Assembly: GCF_900055185.1 (NCBI RefSeq) | Contig: NZ_FIZX01000002.1 | Location: 1,182,586-1,246,585, forward strand | DNA: 64,000 nucleotides | Source of the DNA: Grimontia celer | Lineage (GTDB): Bacteria > Pseudomonadota > Gammaproteobacteria > Enterobacterales > Vibrionaceae | Reading direction: 5' to 3' | Shown: positions 50,360-59,376 of the stretch, one piece after another | How the letters are laid out: every line of letters begins with the position of its first letter | How positions within the stretch are numbered: the stretch's first letter is position 1 | Position numbers and translations under genes: made by a program | The notes under the pieces: model-generated | Database searches by the model: none | What the model was told of the DNA's origin: nothing | What the model saw: the letters and a program-made list of their open reading frames with translations, nothing else

Positions 50360-50896
50360 TTAATTCACTGAATGAGGATCAATAAAATGCCATTGACCTT
50401 TATCGCGACAAAAAAATATCGGGGTCGCGATGAAAAATACTGAGCGAGTAAATATGCTATTTCCGCGATAATTTGCCGGGTATTGTAGTGTCTAGAAAAC
50501 CTAAATCAACATCTCCCATAAATAAAATCGACTTTTACTAGCCATTAACATTCACAAAATGAATGCAATATCAGATTTCATCCGTCCAACCTCTCATTGC
50601 TAATCGTTTACATTGAAAATCTATTCATGTTGTCGGCACCAACCCTATGAAGCATAAGTACTAAAGACAGAAAACGAGATCTTGAGTCCAATAATAAAAA
50701 ATTAAGTAACAACACTATCAATAGTGTTATTTGGCTCGATAATTTTTAAATCGTTAAATTTGTAACCTCCAGTAAACGTCAATTATTCAGTACAAATTTG
50801 TTATATCGTATTGAAAGAAATCTTTAATTTTGCCAAAAGGCAAACCATTTTTCGTATATAGTTTGTAAGCCATTATCCGTTTTTCAGTGAGCAGAT
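50360..50896. other. Intergenic region with two dyads
   Basis: The 537 bases are AT-rich and noncoding. Two dyads stand out: TCGCGAC (50403-50409) with GTCGCGA (50424-50430), close to the EIIC-EAL start, and AACACTAT-CA-ATAGTGTT (50711-50728). Either could be an operator. No small ORF is convincing. Confidence 0.5.
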
Positions 50897-51487
50897 ATGC
50901 CCGAAAAATCAAAACTTAACTCCTGCTTAGTTATTCGAACGTTACTGCTTATCACCACGCTCGCTTTTTCGTTTCAACCCGTTCACGCAATGGGCAAGAA
51001 AAAGCCCCATTTCGTCGATACTCTGAAACTTCATGGATACATTGATAACTATGGCAACGTCAGATTAAATAATTCGCCCCTGACAGAGCTGCCTGAACCC
51101 TTTGAAGTGAAAGGTTTTCTAGACATAGAAGGGAGTCAGATAAAACGACTGCCAGATGGACTCACGGTTAATGGTTATGTAAATGCTGCCAACACCGTAT
51201 TAACGAGGTTTCCGAAGATAGAAGTAGGCGGTTATATCAACCTGACTGGGTCGAAAGTTACGGTATTGCCCACAGGGCTTAAGGTGAACGGAGACTTGAG
51301 TTTGGTCGACACCCCAATCGCTGCGCTTCCAAGGCGACTAAACGTGAAAGGAAACCTTTATCTTGGAAACACCAAGGTAAAAACGCTGCCACCCGATTTG
51401 AGGGTTGATGGCAACTTGTATATCAGGGGAACACAGGTAGAAACAGTGCCGGAGACGGTTCGTGTAGGTGGGAGAATATACCGCTGA
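50897..51487 (+). CDS. Secreted repeat protein with 20-residue LRR-like repeats
   Basis: A 196-residue protein. Residues 1-31 look like a signal peptide (LVIRTLLLITTLAFSFQPVHA). From about residue 70 on, six units of about 20 residues follow the pattern V-x-G-x-L-x-L-x-x-T-x-I/V-x-x-L-P-x-x-L. This resembles a leucine-rich repeat or a short beta-solenoid. The role is unknown; a surface-binding or structural function is plausible. It is convergent with the PilZ gene. Confidence 0.78.
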   Translation: MPEKSKLNSCLVIRTLLLITTLAFSFQPVHAMGKKKPHFVDTLKLHGYIDNYGNVRLNNSPLTELPEPFEVKGFLDIEGSQIKRLPDGLTVNGYVNAANTVLTRFPKIEVGGYINLTGSKVTVLPTGLKVNGDLSLVDTPIAALPRRLNVKGNLYLGNTKVKTLPPDLRVDGNLYIRGTQVETVPETVRVGGRIYR

Positions 51488-51511
51488 GTCAAAATTCTAT
51501 TGAACTTACGC

Positions 51512-51829
51512 TCAAGCGGCACGTTTGATTTGGGACAATTGAACCGAATGCAGTTTGCGGCGCAGCGCCAAACCGTATCGATAGCGAACACGGCCACCAA
51601 TTTTCACTTCGCCTTTATGACGAATTTCCACCCGAAGCTTTGGCATAGAGTTCACTTTCAACTCTCCAATGCCCTCTTCCAGCTTCCATTCTGAAATGAA
51701 ACCCATTCCCCGCTCAGAAATATCCGTAATTTGAATACTCACCTTAGGGAAAATTTTGTGTGCCCAGTACAGGGTTCCTTTCACCCTAGACTGACACTTA
51801 TATCTTTGCCAACGGCGTACTTCACCCAT
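51512..51829 (-). CDS. PilZ-domain protein
   Basis: A 105-residue PilZ protein. RRWQRY (RxxxR-like) near residue 5 and ITDISERGMGF (D/NxSxxG) near residue 34 are the two cyclic-di-GMP contacts. It is a single-domain effector. It lies between the secreted repeat protein and a VOC gene, and about 1 kb from the EAL-domain gene that would lower the same messenger. Confidence 0.83.
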   Translation of the reverse strand: MGEVRRWQRYKCQSRVKGTLYWAHKIFPKVSIQITDISERGMGFISEWKLEEGIGELKVNSMPKLRVEIRHKGEVKIGGRVRYRYGLALRRKLHSVQLSQIKRAA

Positions 51830-51948
51830 CGCCCTACTACTCCAAACTGGTCTAACCTGACTTATTTACTCGGATATAGTACGGACGAGGGCGAAAAAAT
51901 TTCGTCTTATTTTAGAAACAACTTAAATTTAGCTTACGAGACATCTCA

Positions 51949-52338
51949 TTATTGAGTCATTTCATAGAGTTCCAATGGCAGGCCATCTGGGTCCTGAAAG
52001 AAAGTGAAACGCGATTGAGTGTAAGGATCTGTGCGTACCGCTTCACAGTCGACTCCATGTTTTTGTAGATGAGCGATGACGAAATCAATATCCAGGGTTT
52101 GAAAAGCAAGATGACGGAGCCCTTGCGCTTCAGGAAATGAAGGGCGTGTTGGACTTCCCGGGAATGAGAACATTTCAAGCTGTCGGCCGTCAGGAAGTAA
52201 CACATCTACTTTCCATGAATCCCGCTCTTCGCGATAGTGCTCTGCAATGATCTTGAACCCCAGAATATCGCGATAAAACCGCTTGGAAACCTCAATGTCA
52301 CTGGCAATCAATGCGACGTGATGAATTCCTTGAATCAC
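51949..52338 (-). CDS. VOC-family protein, GloA2/SMU1112c-like
   Basis: A 129-residue glyoxalase/bleomycin-resistance-fold protein: IQGIHHVALIASDIEVSKRFYRDILGFKIIAEH and the final DPDGLPLELYEM. Metal His and Glu of the fold are visible (HHVAL, RHLAFQ, LELYE). The GloA2 subgroup is of unclear activity, perhaps a lyase or a dioxygenase. Confidence 0.85.
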   Translation of the reverse strand: MIQGIHHVALIASDIEVSKRFYRDILGFKIIAEHYREERDSWKVDVLLPDGRQLEMFSFPGSPTRPSFPEAQGLRHLAFQTLDIDFVIAHLQKHGVDCEAVRTDPYTQSRFTFFQDPDGLPLELYEMTQ

Positions 52339-52496
52339 TATTTTTTACTCCAAATTTCTCGCCAACTATTGGCAAATATTACCAACCTGAACACTACGCT
52401 CTATACAAACCAAGCCTAACTCATTGAAATTAAATACTCATGAGTTGGCATCCGATTTGCTGTGTATTCACAACAAGCAACAATATGGATGTGATT

Positions 52497-52598
52497 ATGA
52501 CGCTATCTACAAAACGTAGGAATCAGTATAAAGCAGGTTTTTCGGTATTTATGTTTGGCTTTTCAGTCGGCGTTGCCCTTCTCGTCTCAGCTTTTTGA
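52497..52598 (+). CDS. Small single-helix membrane protein, 33 aa
   Basis: A 33-residue ORF: a basic start (MTLSTKRRNQYK) then a hydrophobic segment (AGFSVFMFGFSVGVALLVSAF). The frame also begins at an ATG at 52485 (37 residues). The Shine-Dalgarno is weak (GGA). A hairpin at 52644-52666 follows 46 bases after the stop, as for a small stand-alone unit. Role unknown; short ORFs arise by chance, so this is only plausible. Confidence 0.5.
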   Translation: MTLSTKRRNQYKAGFSVFMFGFSVGVALLVSAF

Positions 52599-52643
52599 GC
52601 GTTGTTCTAACCATACTCCTTTCATCTCGGTAAATTCCAAGAA

Positions 52644-52676
52644 GGCTGACGTATCATGCGTCAGCCATTGGCTTTT
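52644..52676 (+). terminator. Hairpin after the 33-aa ORF
   Basis: GGCTGACG (52644-52651) pairs with CGTCAGCC (52659-52666), followed by ATTGGCTTTTC. The T tract is interrupted, so strength is uncertain. Confidence 0.6.
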
Positions 52677-52758
52677 CTCTCTCTAACAAGTCTGTCGACA
52701 AGATAACCAGACGGCGCTAAGGTTATGAAAACATGTCGCTTAGACGTTAGGAAGATAA

Positions 52759-54219
52759 ATGCCGCACATCGATTTCAGGAAGAAAATCAGTCTCGCACGC
52801 CCAAGACCTTATGGCAGCAATCTTCAACGGGCACTTGAAAGTGACCGTGGGAGGATCATCAACTCTGCCCCAATTCGTCGCCTTCAACAAAAGACACAGG
52901 TTTTCCCACTGGAGCGAAATTCAGCAGTACGAAGCCGGCTCACCCATTCTATGGAAGTGCAGCAAGTCGGGCGTTTTATTGTTCATTCAATTTATGACCG
53001 CCTTTCTGAGAATGAAAAAGACGCTTACGGGCTTTCATCTCTTGAACGTGCGGTGGAATCATTGGTGGAAATCGCCTGCTTGATGCACGATATGGGTAAC
53101 CCGCCATTCGGGCATTGTGGTGAAGATGCGATCAACCGATGGTTCACCAAGCACTTGAAAGAACTCGCTCCGATGCAACAATTGCTTCAGGAACTGTCTT
53201 CGGAGACAACAGACCCAATCATCCATGAGCTTTGTCATTTCGATGGCAACGCGCAAGCAATACGCCTGGTGCAATCACTTCACCGCTTTAATCTCACATA
53301 CAGTCAGGCCGCTGCAGTATTGAAATATACTCGTCCAGCAACCGAGCGTGCTGACCAAGTACCCACTGATAAGAATTATCTCACCAAGAAAGTCGGCTAT
53401 TACATTACAGAGAACAGCTATGTCAACTCGTTGATGGATGAGCTTGAGATGGCTAAATACTGTCGTCATCCACTCAGCTATATCATGGAAGCAGCAGATG
53501 ATATTTCCTATTGTTTGGCAGATTTAGAAGATGCTGTTGAGAAACGTATTCTTTCTCTGGAAACCCTGACTGAACACCTCAAACGCACCTTTGCTGAACT
53601 GGAGCCCGATAACCGTCCAATCAAAGGCAAGCATTGCTTCGATCGTTTGCTCGATAACGTTTATCAAGATGCTCAAAACGATGAAATCAGCCCGACCCAT
53701 AAGTTCTTCATAAAACTACGCGTTGAAATGGTCCATCCGCTGGTTAATCACGCGTCTGAGCAATTCACCAATAATCTGGAAGCGGTTTTCAATGGCGACT
53801 TAAACCGCGCCTTGATTGAAGACAACAGCCAATTCCACGCTTTGGCAAAAACCTTCAAACAAGTGGCGATCAATCATGTGTTTAACGATCCGGAAGTCGA
53901 GAATCTGGAACTTCAAGGCTACAAAATCATTGGTGGGTTGTTGGAAGAATACCGACCACTCCTCGACCTAGACACAGACACGTTCCAGAAAATCGTTCGC
54001 GGAGAAGGCCGTAAATTACCAGTGGAAAGAAGGCTGTTTAACAAACTTTCAAGAAAACATGTGGCTGCATATGAAATCGCTTTGAAGGAAGAGGCGCCAG
54101 TCACCAATCCAACGCTGTGGGAATTTTATTTGAGATGTCGTTTACTACAGGATTACATCAGCGGTATGACAGATCAGTTCGCGTTCGACGAGTACAAAAC
54201 ACTTTTGGTCAGCGACTAA
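52759..54219 (+). CDS. dgt: dGTP triphosphohydrolase (dGTPase)
   Basis: A 486-residue HD-domain enzyme that splits dGTP into deoxyguanosine and tripolyphosphate. The HD metal residues are in RLTHSMEV and in LMHDMGNPPFGHCGEDAI. The length is close to E. coli Dgt (505). RRLQQKTQVFPLERNSAVRSRLTH is the dGTPase N-terminal stretch. The ATG has AGGA six bases ahead. It stands alone; a palindromic repeat lies 7 bases after its stop. Confidence 0.94.
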   Translation: MPHIDFRKKISLARPRPYGSNLQRALESDRGRIINSAPIRRLQQKTQVFPLERNSAVRSRLTHSMEVQQVGRFIVHSIYDRLSENEKDAYGLSSLERAVESLVEIACLMHDMGNPPFGHCGEDAINRWFTKHLKELAPMQQLLQELSSETTDPIIHELCHFDGNAQAIRLVQSLHRFNLTYSQAAAVLKYTRPATERADQVPTDKNYLTKKVGYYITENSYVNSLMDELEMAKYCRHPLSYIMEAADDISYCLADLEDAVEKRILSLETLTEHLKRTFAELEPDNRPIKGKHCFDRLLDNVYQDAQNDEISPTHKFFIKLRVEMVHPLVNHASEQFTNNLEAVFNGDLNRALIEDNSQFHALAKTFKQVAINHVFNDPEVENLELQGYKIIGGLLEEYRPLLDLDTDTFQKIVRGEGRKLPVERRLFNKLSRKHVAAYEIALKEEAPVTNPTLWEFYLRCRLLQDYISGMTDQFAFDEYKTLLVSD

Positions 54220-54225
54220 TATTAG

Positions 54226-54271
54226 TACACCCGAACAACCTGAAGATGGCGGATTTAGTGAGCTTGGGTAT
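54226..54271. repeat. Palindromic intergenic repeat, copy 3 (degenerate)
   Basis: TACACCCGAACAACC (54226-54240) is followed by TGAAGATGG and by a partly matching right arm (GAGCTTGGGTA to about 54270). It is related to the copies at 482-524 and 32415-32460. It supplies the last codons and the stop of the TetR gene on the minus strand. Confidence 0.65.
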
Positions 54272-54878
54272 AACCGTACCCACGTAAGAACAGATCCACG
54301 CATGAATTTACATAATCACGACGTGTCGTTTCATCCTCGCCGGAATCGAACCCTAAAAGCGCCCAGTATACCGCCCGCCCATGCAGCATAAGCAAAAGCT
54401 GCATGGCTGCAGAGTCGGTGTTATCGCAAAGCGGCAAGTCACCCCGTTCAACCAAAAGACTCAAGTAGTTGCTGATACGGTTGATGTTCCGGATAGGCCC
54501 CTGCTCCAAGAAGATGCGGGCAATTTCTGGATGCGTGCCAGACTGGCGAATCGTGTTCTGAAATGTATTGCGTGCTTCCTCACCAAGCAGCATGGTTTGA
54601 AACAACCAACCAAATTCTCGAAGAACTATATGTGCAGCACGTGATTCGTGTTCCAGATCCAGATCCAAACCCGCAGAGATACATTTCTCAATGATGCAGG
54701 TTTCGAACAACTGATCTTTACTACTGAAGTGCGCGTAAACCGTTTGTTTACTGACATTTGCGTGCACTGCAATCGCATCCATAGAGATGCCATAGCCTTG
54801 CTTAGAAAACAACTCAACAGCCGCCGAAAGGATTTGTTGGCGTTTTTGCTCTTTTCTCTGCGAAACGTGCGTAGTCAT
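54255..54878 (-). CDS. TetR-family repressor of the RND efflux operon
   Basis: A 207-residue TetR-family regulator with the helix-turn-helix YGISMDAIAVHANVSKQTVYAHFSSKDQLF. It is divergent from the efflux operon. Two similar dyads in the gap (54922-54940 and 54964-54984, core ACTGGACAGTCTAGT) are its probable operators. Its last codons and stop overlap the palindromic repeat at 54226-54271. The inducing ligand is unknown. Confidence 0.92.
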   Translation of the reverse strand: MTTHVSQRKEQKRQQILSAAVELFSKQGYGISMDAIAVHANVSKQTVYAHFSSKDQLFETCIIEKCISAGLDLDLEHESRAAHIVLREFGWLFQTMLLGEEARNTFQNTIRQSGTHPEIARIFLEQGPIRNINRISNYLSLLVERGDLPLCDNTDSAAMQLLLMLHGRAVYWALLGFDSGEDETTRRDYVNSCVDLFLRGYGYTQAH

Positions 54879-54921
54879 CAGTGTTCCTTAACTGAAAATA
54901 TGTACAAAAAAGCGTCTAATC

Positions 54922-54984
54922 AAACTGGACAGTCTAGTTTGGTTGCTTTATTTTTAATCTAATTGGACTGGACAGTCTAGTCCA
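54922..54984. promoter_or_regulatory. Twin operators between TetR and RND genes
   Basis: The 15-base core ACTGGACAGTCTAGT occurs at 54924-54938 and again at 54967-54981, centres 43 bases apart (about four helix turns). Each sits within a longer dyad (54922-54940 and 54964-54984). They lie in the divergent promoter region. Confidence 0.75.
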
Positions 54985-55021
54985 CTAAAAACTAATCGTA
55001 ATGGAAGACGAGAAATTTGCC

Positions 55022-56113
55022 ATGCAAAAGTGCATCCCTTCAATCGCTATCGCGGCGACCATCACTTTACTCACTGCCTGCAACTCGCAGACAGAAGAAG
55101 TGGCTGCACAGCCAGAACATAGCCTGCCCACAGTTAACGCCCTTACTGTCGAACTCGCACCGGGTTATTCCGTTGAACGCGAATATGTCGGCACCGTGCA
55201 AGCGGGTCAAAGCGCCAATCTCGGCTTTGAATTAGGGGGCAAAGTAAATAGTCTTTTGGTTGATGAAGGCGATACTGTCGCCAAAGGTCAGCCACTGATT
55301 AAACTCGATACGCAATTGCTAGACACAGAAGCGCAGCAACTGAAAGCACAGTTGGAACAGCTTGATGCCCAGTTAGATTTAACCCGGACTAACCTGCAGC
55401 GCCAACGCCAGTTAAAGAAAAAAGGCTTCAGTGCAGATGCAGAAATCGACTCTTTGATCAGTCAACGTGACGCATTGCTGGCCAATGTCCGCCAGCTACA
55501 AGCCTCACTGTCTTCGAATCAACTTCGTCAGGAAAAATCCACCATCTACGCGCCTTACAACGGCAAGATCAGTCAGCGCTTTGTTTCTCAAGGTGATGTC
55601 GTCAATGTCGGTGCTCCTACCCTGACGCTACTCGCTGATGATCTTAAAGAAGCACGTATCGGTGTGCCTATCAAATACCTTGAAGCACTCTCATCTAATC
55701 CGTCTGCCAATGTCCGCGTTGGTGAAAATGTCTATGAGGCAACTTTGCTCAACCCAGGAGCAGCACTCGACATGCGTTCCCGCACCGTCACCTTGCGTTA
55801 TTTGCTTCCTGAAAATGCCAATGCGCTTGATGGACAGCTTGCCTATTTGGAATTCGCTTTTGAAACGCCCAAAGAAGGGTTCTGGATGCCACTATCAGGA
55901 CTAACCGATGGATTGCGCGGAACATGGAATGTTTACGCTGTGGTGCCTGGTGAATCCGGAAATCAGCTTATATCACGTCGTTCGGTTCAAGTACTGCACG
56001 CCGACGAACAAAAAGCTTTTGTGTCCGGTGCCGTTCAAAATGGCGACAAAGTGCTGGTTGATGGCGTTCACCGAGTGGTATCCGGTCAGTCTGTGAATCT
56101 GGCTGCGGAGTAA
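55022..56113 (+). CDS. RND efflux periplasmic adaptor (membrane-fusion) lipoprotein
   Basis: A 363-residue adaptor. The signal ends in the lipobox LTAC, giving lipidation of Cys. LGFELGGKVNSLLVDEGDTVAKGQPLIKLD is the biotinyl-lipoyl half, a coiled-coil hairpin (about residues 105-160) follows, and IYAPYNGKISQRFVSQGDVVNVG is the second half. It links the inner-membrane pump to an outer-membrane channel, here probably a distant TolC. The frame opens at 55001, but the ATG at 55022 fits the lipoprotein signal. Confidence 0.92.
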   Translation: MQKCIPSIAIAATITLLTACNSQTEEVAAQPEHSLPTVNALTVELAPGYSVEREYVGTVQAGQSANLGFELGGKVNSLLVDEGDTVAKGQPLIKLDTQLLDTEAQQLKAQLEQLDAQLDLTRTNLQRQRQLKKKGFSADAEIDSLISQRDALLANVRQLQASLSSNQLRQEKSTIYAPYNGKISQRFVSQGDVVNVGAPTLTLLADDLKEARIGVPIKYLEALSSNPSANVRVGENVYEATLLNPGAALDMRSRTVTLRYLLPENANALDGQLAYLEFAFETPKEGFWMPLSGLTDGLRGTWNVYAVVPGESGNQLISRRSVQVLHADEQKAFVSGAVQNGDKVLVDGVHRVVSGQSVNLAAE

Positions 56114-56119
56114 CTTAGT

Positions 56120-59100
56120 ATGAGAAAGTTACTGAAAAACACCCGCTTGTTGGTGCTGTTTACCGTTTTGCTGTTGGTGTCCGGGCTTTCGGCACTCTCT
56201 ACACTACCCCGTGCTGAAGACCCAGCCCTGACCAACCGCTGGGCAACCATCACCACGCCTTACCCGGGCGCCAGTGCTGAACGTGTTGAAGCCCTAGTAA
56301 CAGAAGAGCTGGAGAATGAGCTTCGATCACTTGATGAGATCAAACTGATTGAATCCCAATCCCGTCCGGGAATTTCCGTCATTACCATAGAGCTTCATGA
56401 CGAGCTGACAGAGACCGAGCCAGTTTGGTCAAAAGTTCGCGACAAGCTGGGGGACGCTTCACCAAGCCTTCCTTCTGGCGCACTAGACCCTGCCTTCGAC
56501 AACGACCATTCCAACGCTTTCACCTATATCACCGCCCTGCAATGGAATGACGAAAGTCAGGTCGACCCACTAATACTTGGCCGATATGCCAAGGAACTCG
56601 CGAAACGTTGGCGAAACTTGGGTGGCACGGAGTTTGTTGAAACCCATGGTGCGCCAGACGAAGAAATACTGGTCACATTGGATATTGCGACTGCGAGTGT
56701 CTTGGGCCAATCCGCGCTTTCTATCTCAAACTCAATTTCTGCCGCAGACGCAAAAAACGCAGCGGGAGAGCTTCATAACGATCTCAACCGGTTCCAACTT
56801 GAAGTAGCCGGAGAACTGGATTCCGTTGACCGCGTAAAACGTGTGCCAGTGGCTATTGACGAAAATGGCTTCCTTGTACGGTTAGAAGACGTGGCGTCTG
56901 TTGAGCGGGCTCAGGCTATGCCACAAAGCCAAATCGCATTGATTGACGGCAAACCGGCAGTGCTAGTTTCTGCCCGTATGCAAGACACTATCCGAGTGGA
57001 TAACTGGACGACATCTGCCGATGCACTGATTGAAGCGTTTCGTGCTGACCTGCCATCAAATATCAGCATTGAACCCATTTTCAAACAGGCAAGATATACG
57101 GAAACCCGCCTTTCAGAGTTGGTCGACAGCCTGCTACTCGGCTTCGGACTGGTACTGATCGTTCTGTTCGTCACACTCGGTTTCCGCTCTGCCATTCTGG
57201 TTGCCCTATCTCTGCCTATTGCTTCAGCATTTACCTTGGCTTTGATGAGTTTTACCGGTTTACCAATCAACCAGATGTCAGTGACGGGTCTAATCGTTTC
57301 GCTCGGTATCATGGTGGATAATGCCATTGTGATGGTGGATACCATCCAGCATTATCGCCAGCAAGGTGTTAAACGTTTGGAAGCGGCAGTCAATGCCATC
57401 AAACATTTGTGGCTTCCACTGCTGGGTTCAACCCTAACGACAATCCTTGCCTTTGCGCCAATATTCCTGATGCCGGGGCCTGCGGGCGAGTTCGTTGGAG
57501 CCATCGCAATCACAGTAAGCTTCTCGCTAATTGGCTCATATATCGTCTCTCATTTTCTGGTTTCAGGTTTTGCTGCACGCTGGTTACCATCAGGAGAAAG
57601 TCACCAGCGCTGGTATCAATCGGGTTTGACCATTCCATGGTTAAGTGGGGCTTTCCGCGCTTCTATCCGTGCTGCCATCCGGTTCCCATGGCTCGCCATT
57701 CCTATTGTGTTTATGGTGCCCTTCTCTGGATTCTGGGCTGCCGGGCAATTGACCGAACAGTTCTTTCCACCATCAGATCGGGACATGTTTGAGGTGCAGG
57801 TGTTCCTGTCGCCGCAGGCGAGTATTCACGCTACGTTGGAGACGACCCGTCACATTGAAGCGGTACTGGAAGAAACAGAGGGAGTTGAGCAAGTCGGCTG
57901 GGTGATTGGCGAGAACTTCCCTTCCTTCTATTACAACATGATGGGACGCCAACGTGGCGCACCTAACTTTGCACAGGCCATGGTCAAAGCCGAAGACTTC
58001 CGTGCGGCCAATGAAATGATTCCACTGCTGCAAGGGCAGCTTTCTGAGCAATTTCCTCATGCGCAAATCCTGGTGAGAAAACTGGAGCAAGGTCCTCCGT
58101 TTAACGCACCGCTGGAAGTGCGCGTTTATGGTCCTAATCTCGATCGCTTGCGCGATATCAGCGAAGGCATTCGCCTGTTGATGGCGTCAACACCGGATGT
58201 CATCAATACCCGCGAAACGCTGCAGCCAGGCACACCGAAAATAGCCGTCAAGGTTAATGAAGAAGCCAGTCAGCTAACTGGCATGTCACTCAGTGATATC
58301 GCCATGCTGCTCAATGCCTCTATGTCGGGTATTGTTCAGGGAAGCGTAGTGGAAGAAACAGAATCGGTTCCGGTTAGAGTACGAGTGTCTGATGATTCGC
58401 GAACCAGTATTAACGAGCTGAACAAGCTGAGACTGCCACTGGCAGGAAGTGAAGGTCAGGCTGATCTTCCTATCTCAGCCATTGCAGACCTACAAATCGA
58501 GCCTAGCCGAGGAGCCATTCCGCATCGAGATGGAGAGCGTGTCAACGTGATTGAAGGCTACATCACAGCTGGCGTACTCCCACAAACCGCGCTGAATGCT
58601 TTTAATGCCAAATTGGAACAAGCAGACTTACGTTTACCACCAGGTTATCGCATCGAGTTTGGTGGTGAGTCTGCTGAGCGTAATGATTCAGTGAACCAAC
58701 TTCTCGCTAACTTGACCATCGTTATCACCCTACTGATCGCGGTCGTCGTGGTTTCATTCAACTCATTCCGTTTAAGCGCCATCATCTTTCTTGTCGGCAT
58801 CCAAGCCGCCGGTTTAGGTCTGCTCTCTGTTTGGGTGTTTGGCTATCCTTTCGGCTTTACCGTGATCATCGGTCTTCTGGGTTTGGTGGGTCTAGCTATC
58901 AACGCCTCGATTGTCATTCTGGCGGAGCTTAAATCCAGCCCTGAAGCTAAAGCGGGAGACAAAGAGGCCATTGTTGAAGCGGTTAGCAGTTGTGGCCGAC
59001 ATATTACTTCAACGACCATTACGACGATTGGCGGCTTCCTGCCATTGATTCTGGCGGGTGGTGGATTCTGGCCTCCGTTTGCGATTGCCATTGCTGGCGG

Positions 59101-59212
59101 TACCCTACTAACCACACTGCTGTCTTTCTACTTCGTGCCCGCAGCATTCAGGGTTGCTGTTGCGTTTAGTCCTTTGGATAAGCCAAATTCTTTGGAAGCG
59201 GCAGAAGCATAA
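56120..59212 (+). CDS. RND efflux pump permease (AcrB family)
   Basis: A 1030-residue pump with two repeats of one helix, a large periplasmic part and five or more helices. GIMVDNAIVMVD (about residue 395-406) is the family helix-4 motif with the proton-relay Asp. It forms a trimer and drives out drugs, dyes or fatty acids using the proton gradient. It starts seven bases after the adaptor stop, and the terminator at 59231-59260 ends the operon. No outer-membrane factor gene follows. Confidence 0.95.
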   Translation: MRKLLKNTRLLVLFTVLLLVSGLSALSTLPRAEDPALTNRWATITTPYPGASAERVEALVTEELENELRSLDEIKLIESQSRPGISVITIELHDELTETEPVWSKVRDKLGDASPSLPSGALDPAFDNDHSNAFTYITALQWNDESQVDPLILGRYAKELAKRWRNLGGTEFVETHGAPDEEILVTLDIATASVLGQSALSISNSISAADAKNAAGELHNDLNRFQLEVAGELDSVDRVKRVPVAIDENGFLVRLEDVASVERAQAMPQSQIALIDGKPAVLVSARMQDTIRVDNWTTSADALIEAFRADLPSNISIEPIFKQARYTETRLSELVDSLLLGFGLVLIVLFVTLGFRSAILVALSLPIASAFTLALMSFTGLPINQMSVTGLIVSLGIMVDNAIVMVDTIQHYRQQGVKRLEAAVNAIKHLWLPLLGSTLTTILAFAPIFLMPGPAGEFVGAIAITVSFSLIGSYIVSHFLVSGFAARWLPSGESHQRWYQSGLTIPWLSGAFRASIRAAIRFPWLAIPIVFMVPFSGFWAAGQLTEQFFPPSDRDMFEVQVFLSPQASIHATLETTRHIEAVLEETEGVEQVGWVIGENFPSFYYNMMGRQRGAPNFAQAMVKAEDFRAANEMIPLLQGQLSEQFPHAQILVRKLEQGPPFNAPLEVRVYGPNLDRLRDISEGIRLLMASTPDVINTRETLQPGTPKIAVKVNEEASQLTGMSLSDIAMLLNASMSGIVQGSVVEETESVPVRVRVSDDSRTSINELNKLRLPLAGSEGQADLPISAIADLQIEPSRGAIPHRDGERVNVIEGYITAGVLPQTALNAFNAKLEQADLRLPPGYRIEFGGESAERNDSVNQLLANLTIVITLLIAVVVVSFNSFRLSAIIFLVGIQAAGLGLLSVWVFGYPFGFTVIIGLLGLVGLAINASIVILAELKSSPEAKAGDKEAIVEAVSSCGRHITSTTITTIGGFLPLILAGGGFWPPFAIAIAGGTLLTTLLSFYFVPAAFRVAVAFSPLDKPNSLEAAEA

Positions 59213-59230
59213 GTCCAATAACAGGCATAA

Positions 59231-59260
59231 AAAAACAGCCACCTTTCGGTGGCTGTTTTT
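59231..59260. terminator. Bidirectional terminator of the RND operon and the 28-aa ORF
   Basis: AAAAACAGCCACC (59231-59243) pairs with GGTGGCTGTTTTT (59248-59260) around a 4-base TTTC loop. T runs flank it on both strands, and it lies 30 bases after the minus-strand small ORF. Confidence 0.88.
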
Positions 59261-59289
59261 CTTCAATGGTTAAATCGTATCCGCAAAAG

Positions 59290-59376
59290 CTAAAACGCAG
59301 AAAGAACAGGGCTAGCCATCAAGCCCATCAGCAGCAAAATTGGAAACATGATCTTAATGATGAACGGAATCCGCAT
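59290..59376 (-). CDS. Tiny hydrophobic protein, 28 aa
   Basis: A 28-residue frame with AAAAGGA eight bases ahead of the ATG, a basic start (MRIPFIIKIM) and a hydrophobic helix (FPILLLMGLMASPVLSAF). It ends 30 bases before a strong hairpin that also serves the minus strand, so it looks like a complete short unit. Small membrane proteins of this size exist in bacteria, but the role is unknown and a chance ORF is possible. Confidence 0.5.
   Translation of the reverse strand: MRIPFIIKIMFPILLLMGLMASPVLSAF

Larger units (their letters stand above)
52339..52758. other. Intergenic region VOC / dgt holding the 33-aa ORF
   Basis: These 420 bases contain the 33-aa ORF and its hairpin, and at the right end the dgt promoter. 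Apart from these I see no other gene. Confidence 0.5.

Noticed and set aside
50360-50896. A small RNA or riboswitch in the 537-base gap
   Set aside because: Two dyads are seen, but no terminator with a T tract or known aptamer pattern supports an RNA gene.
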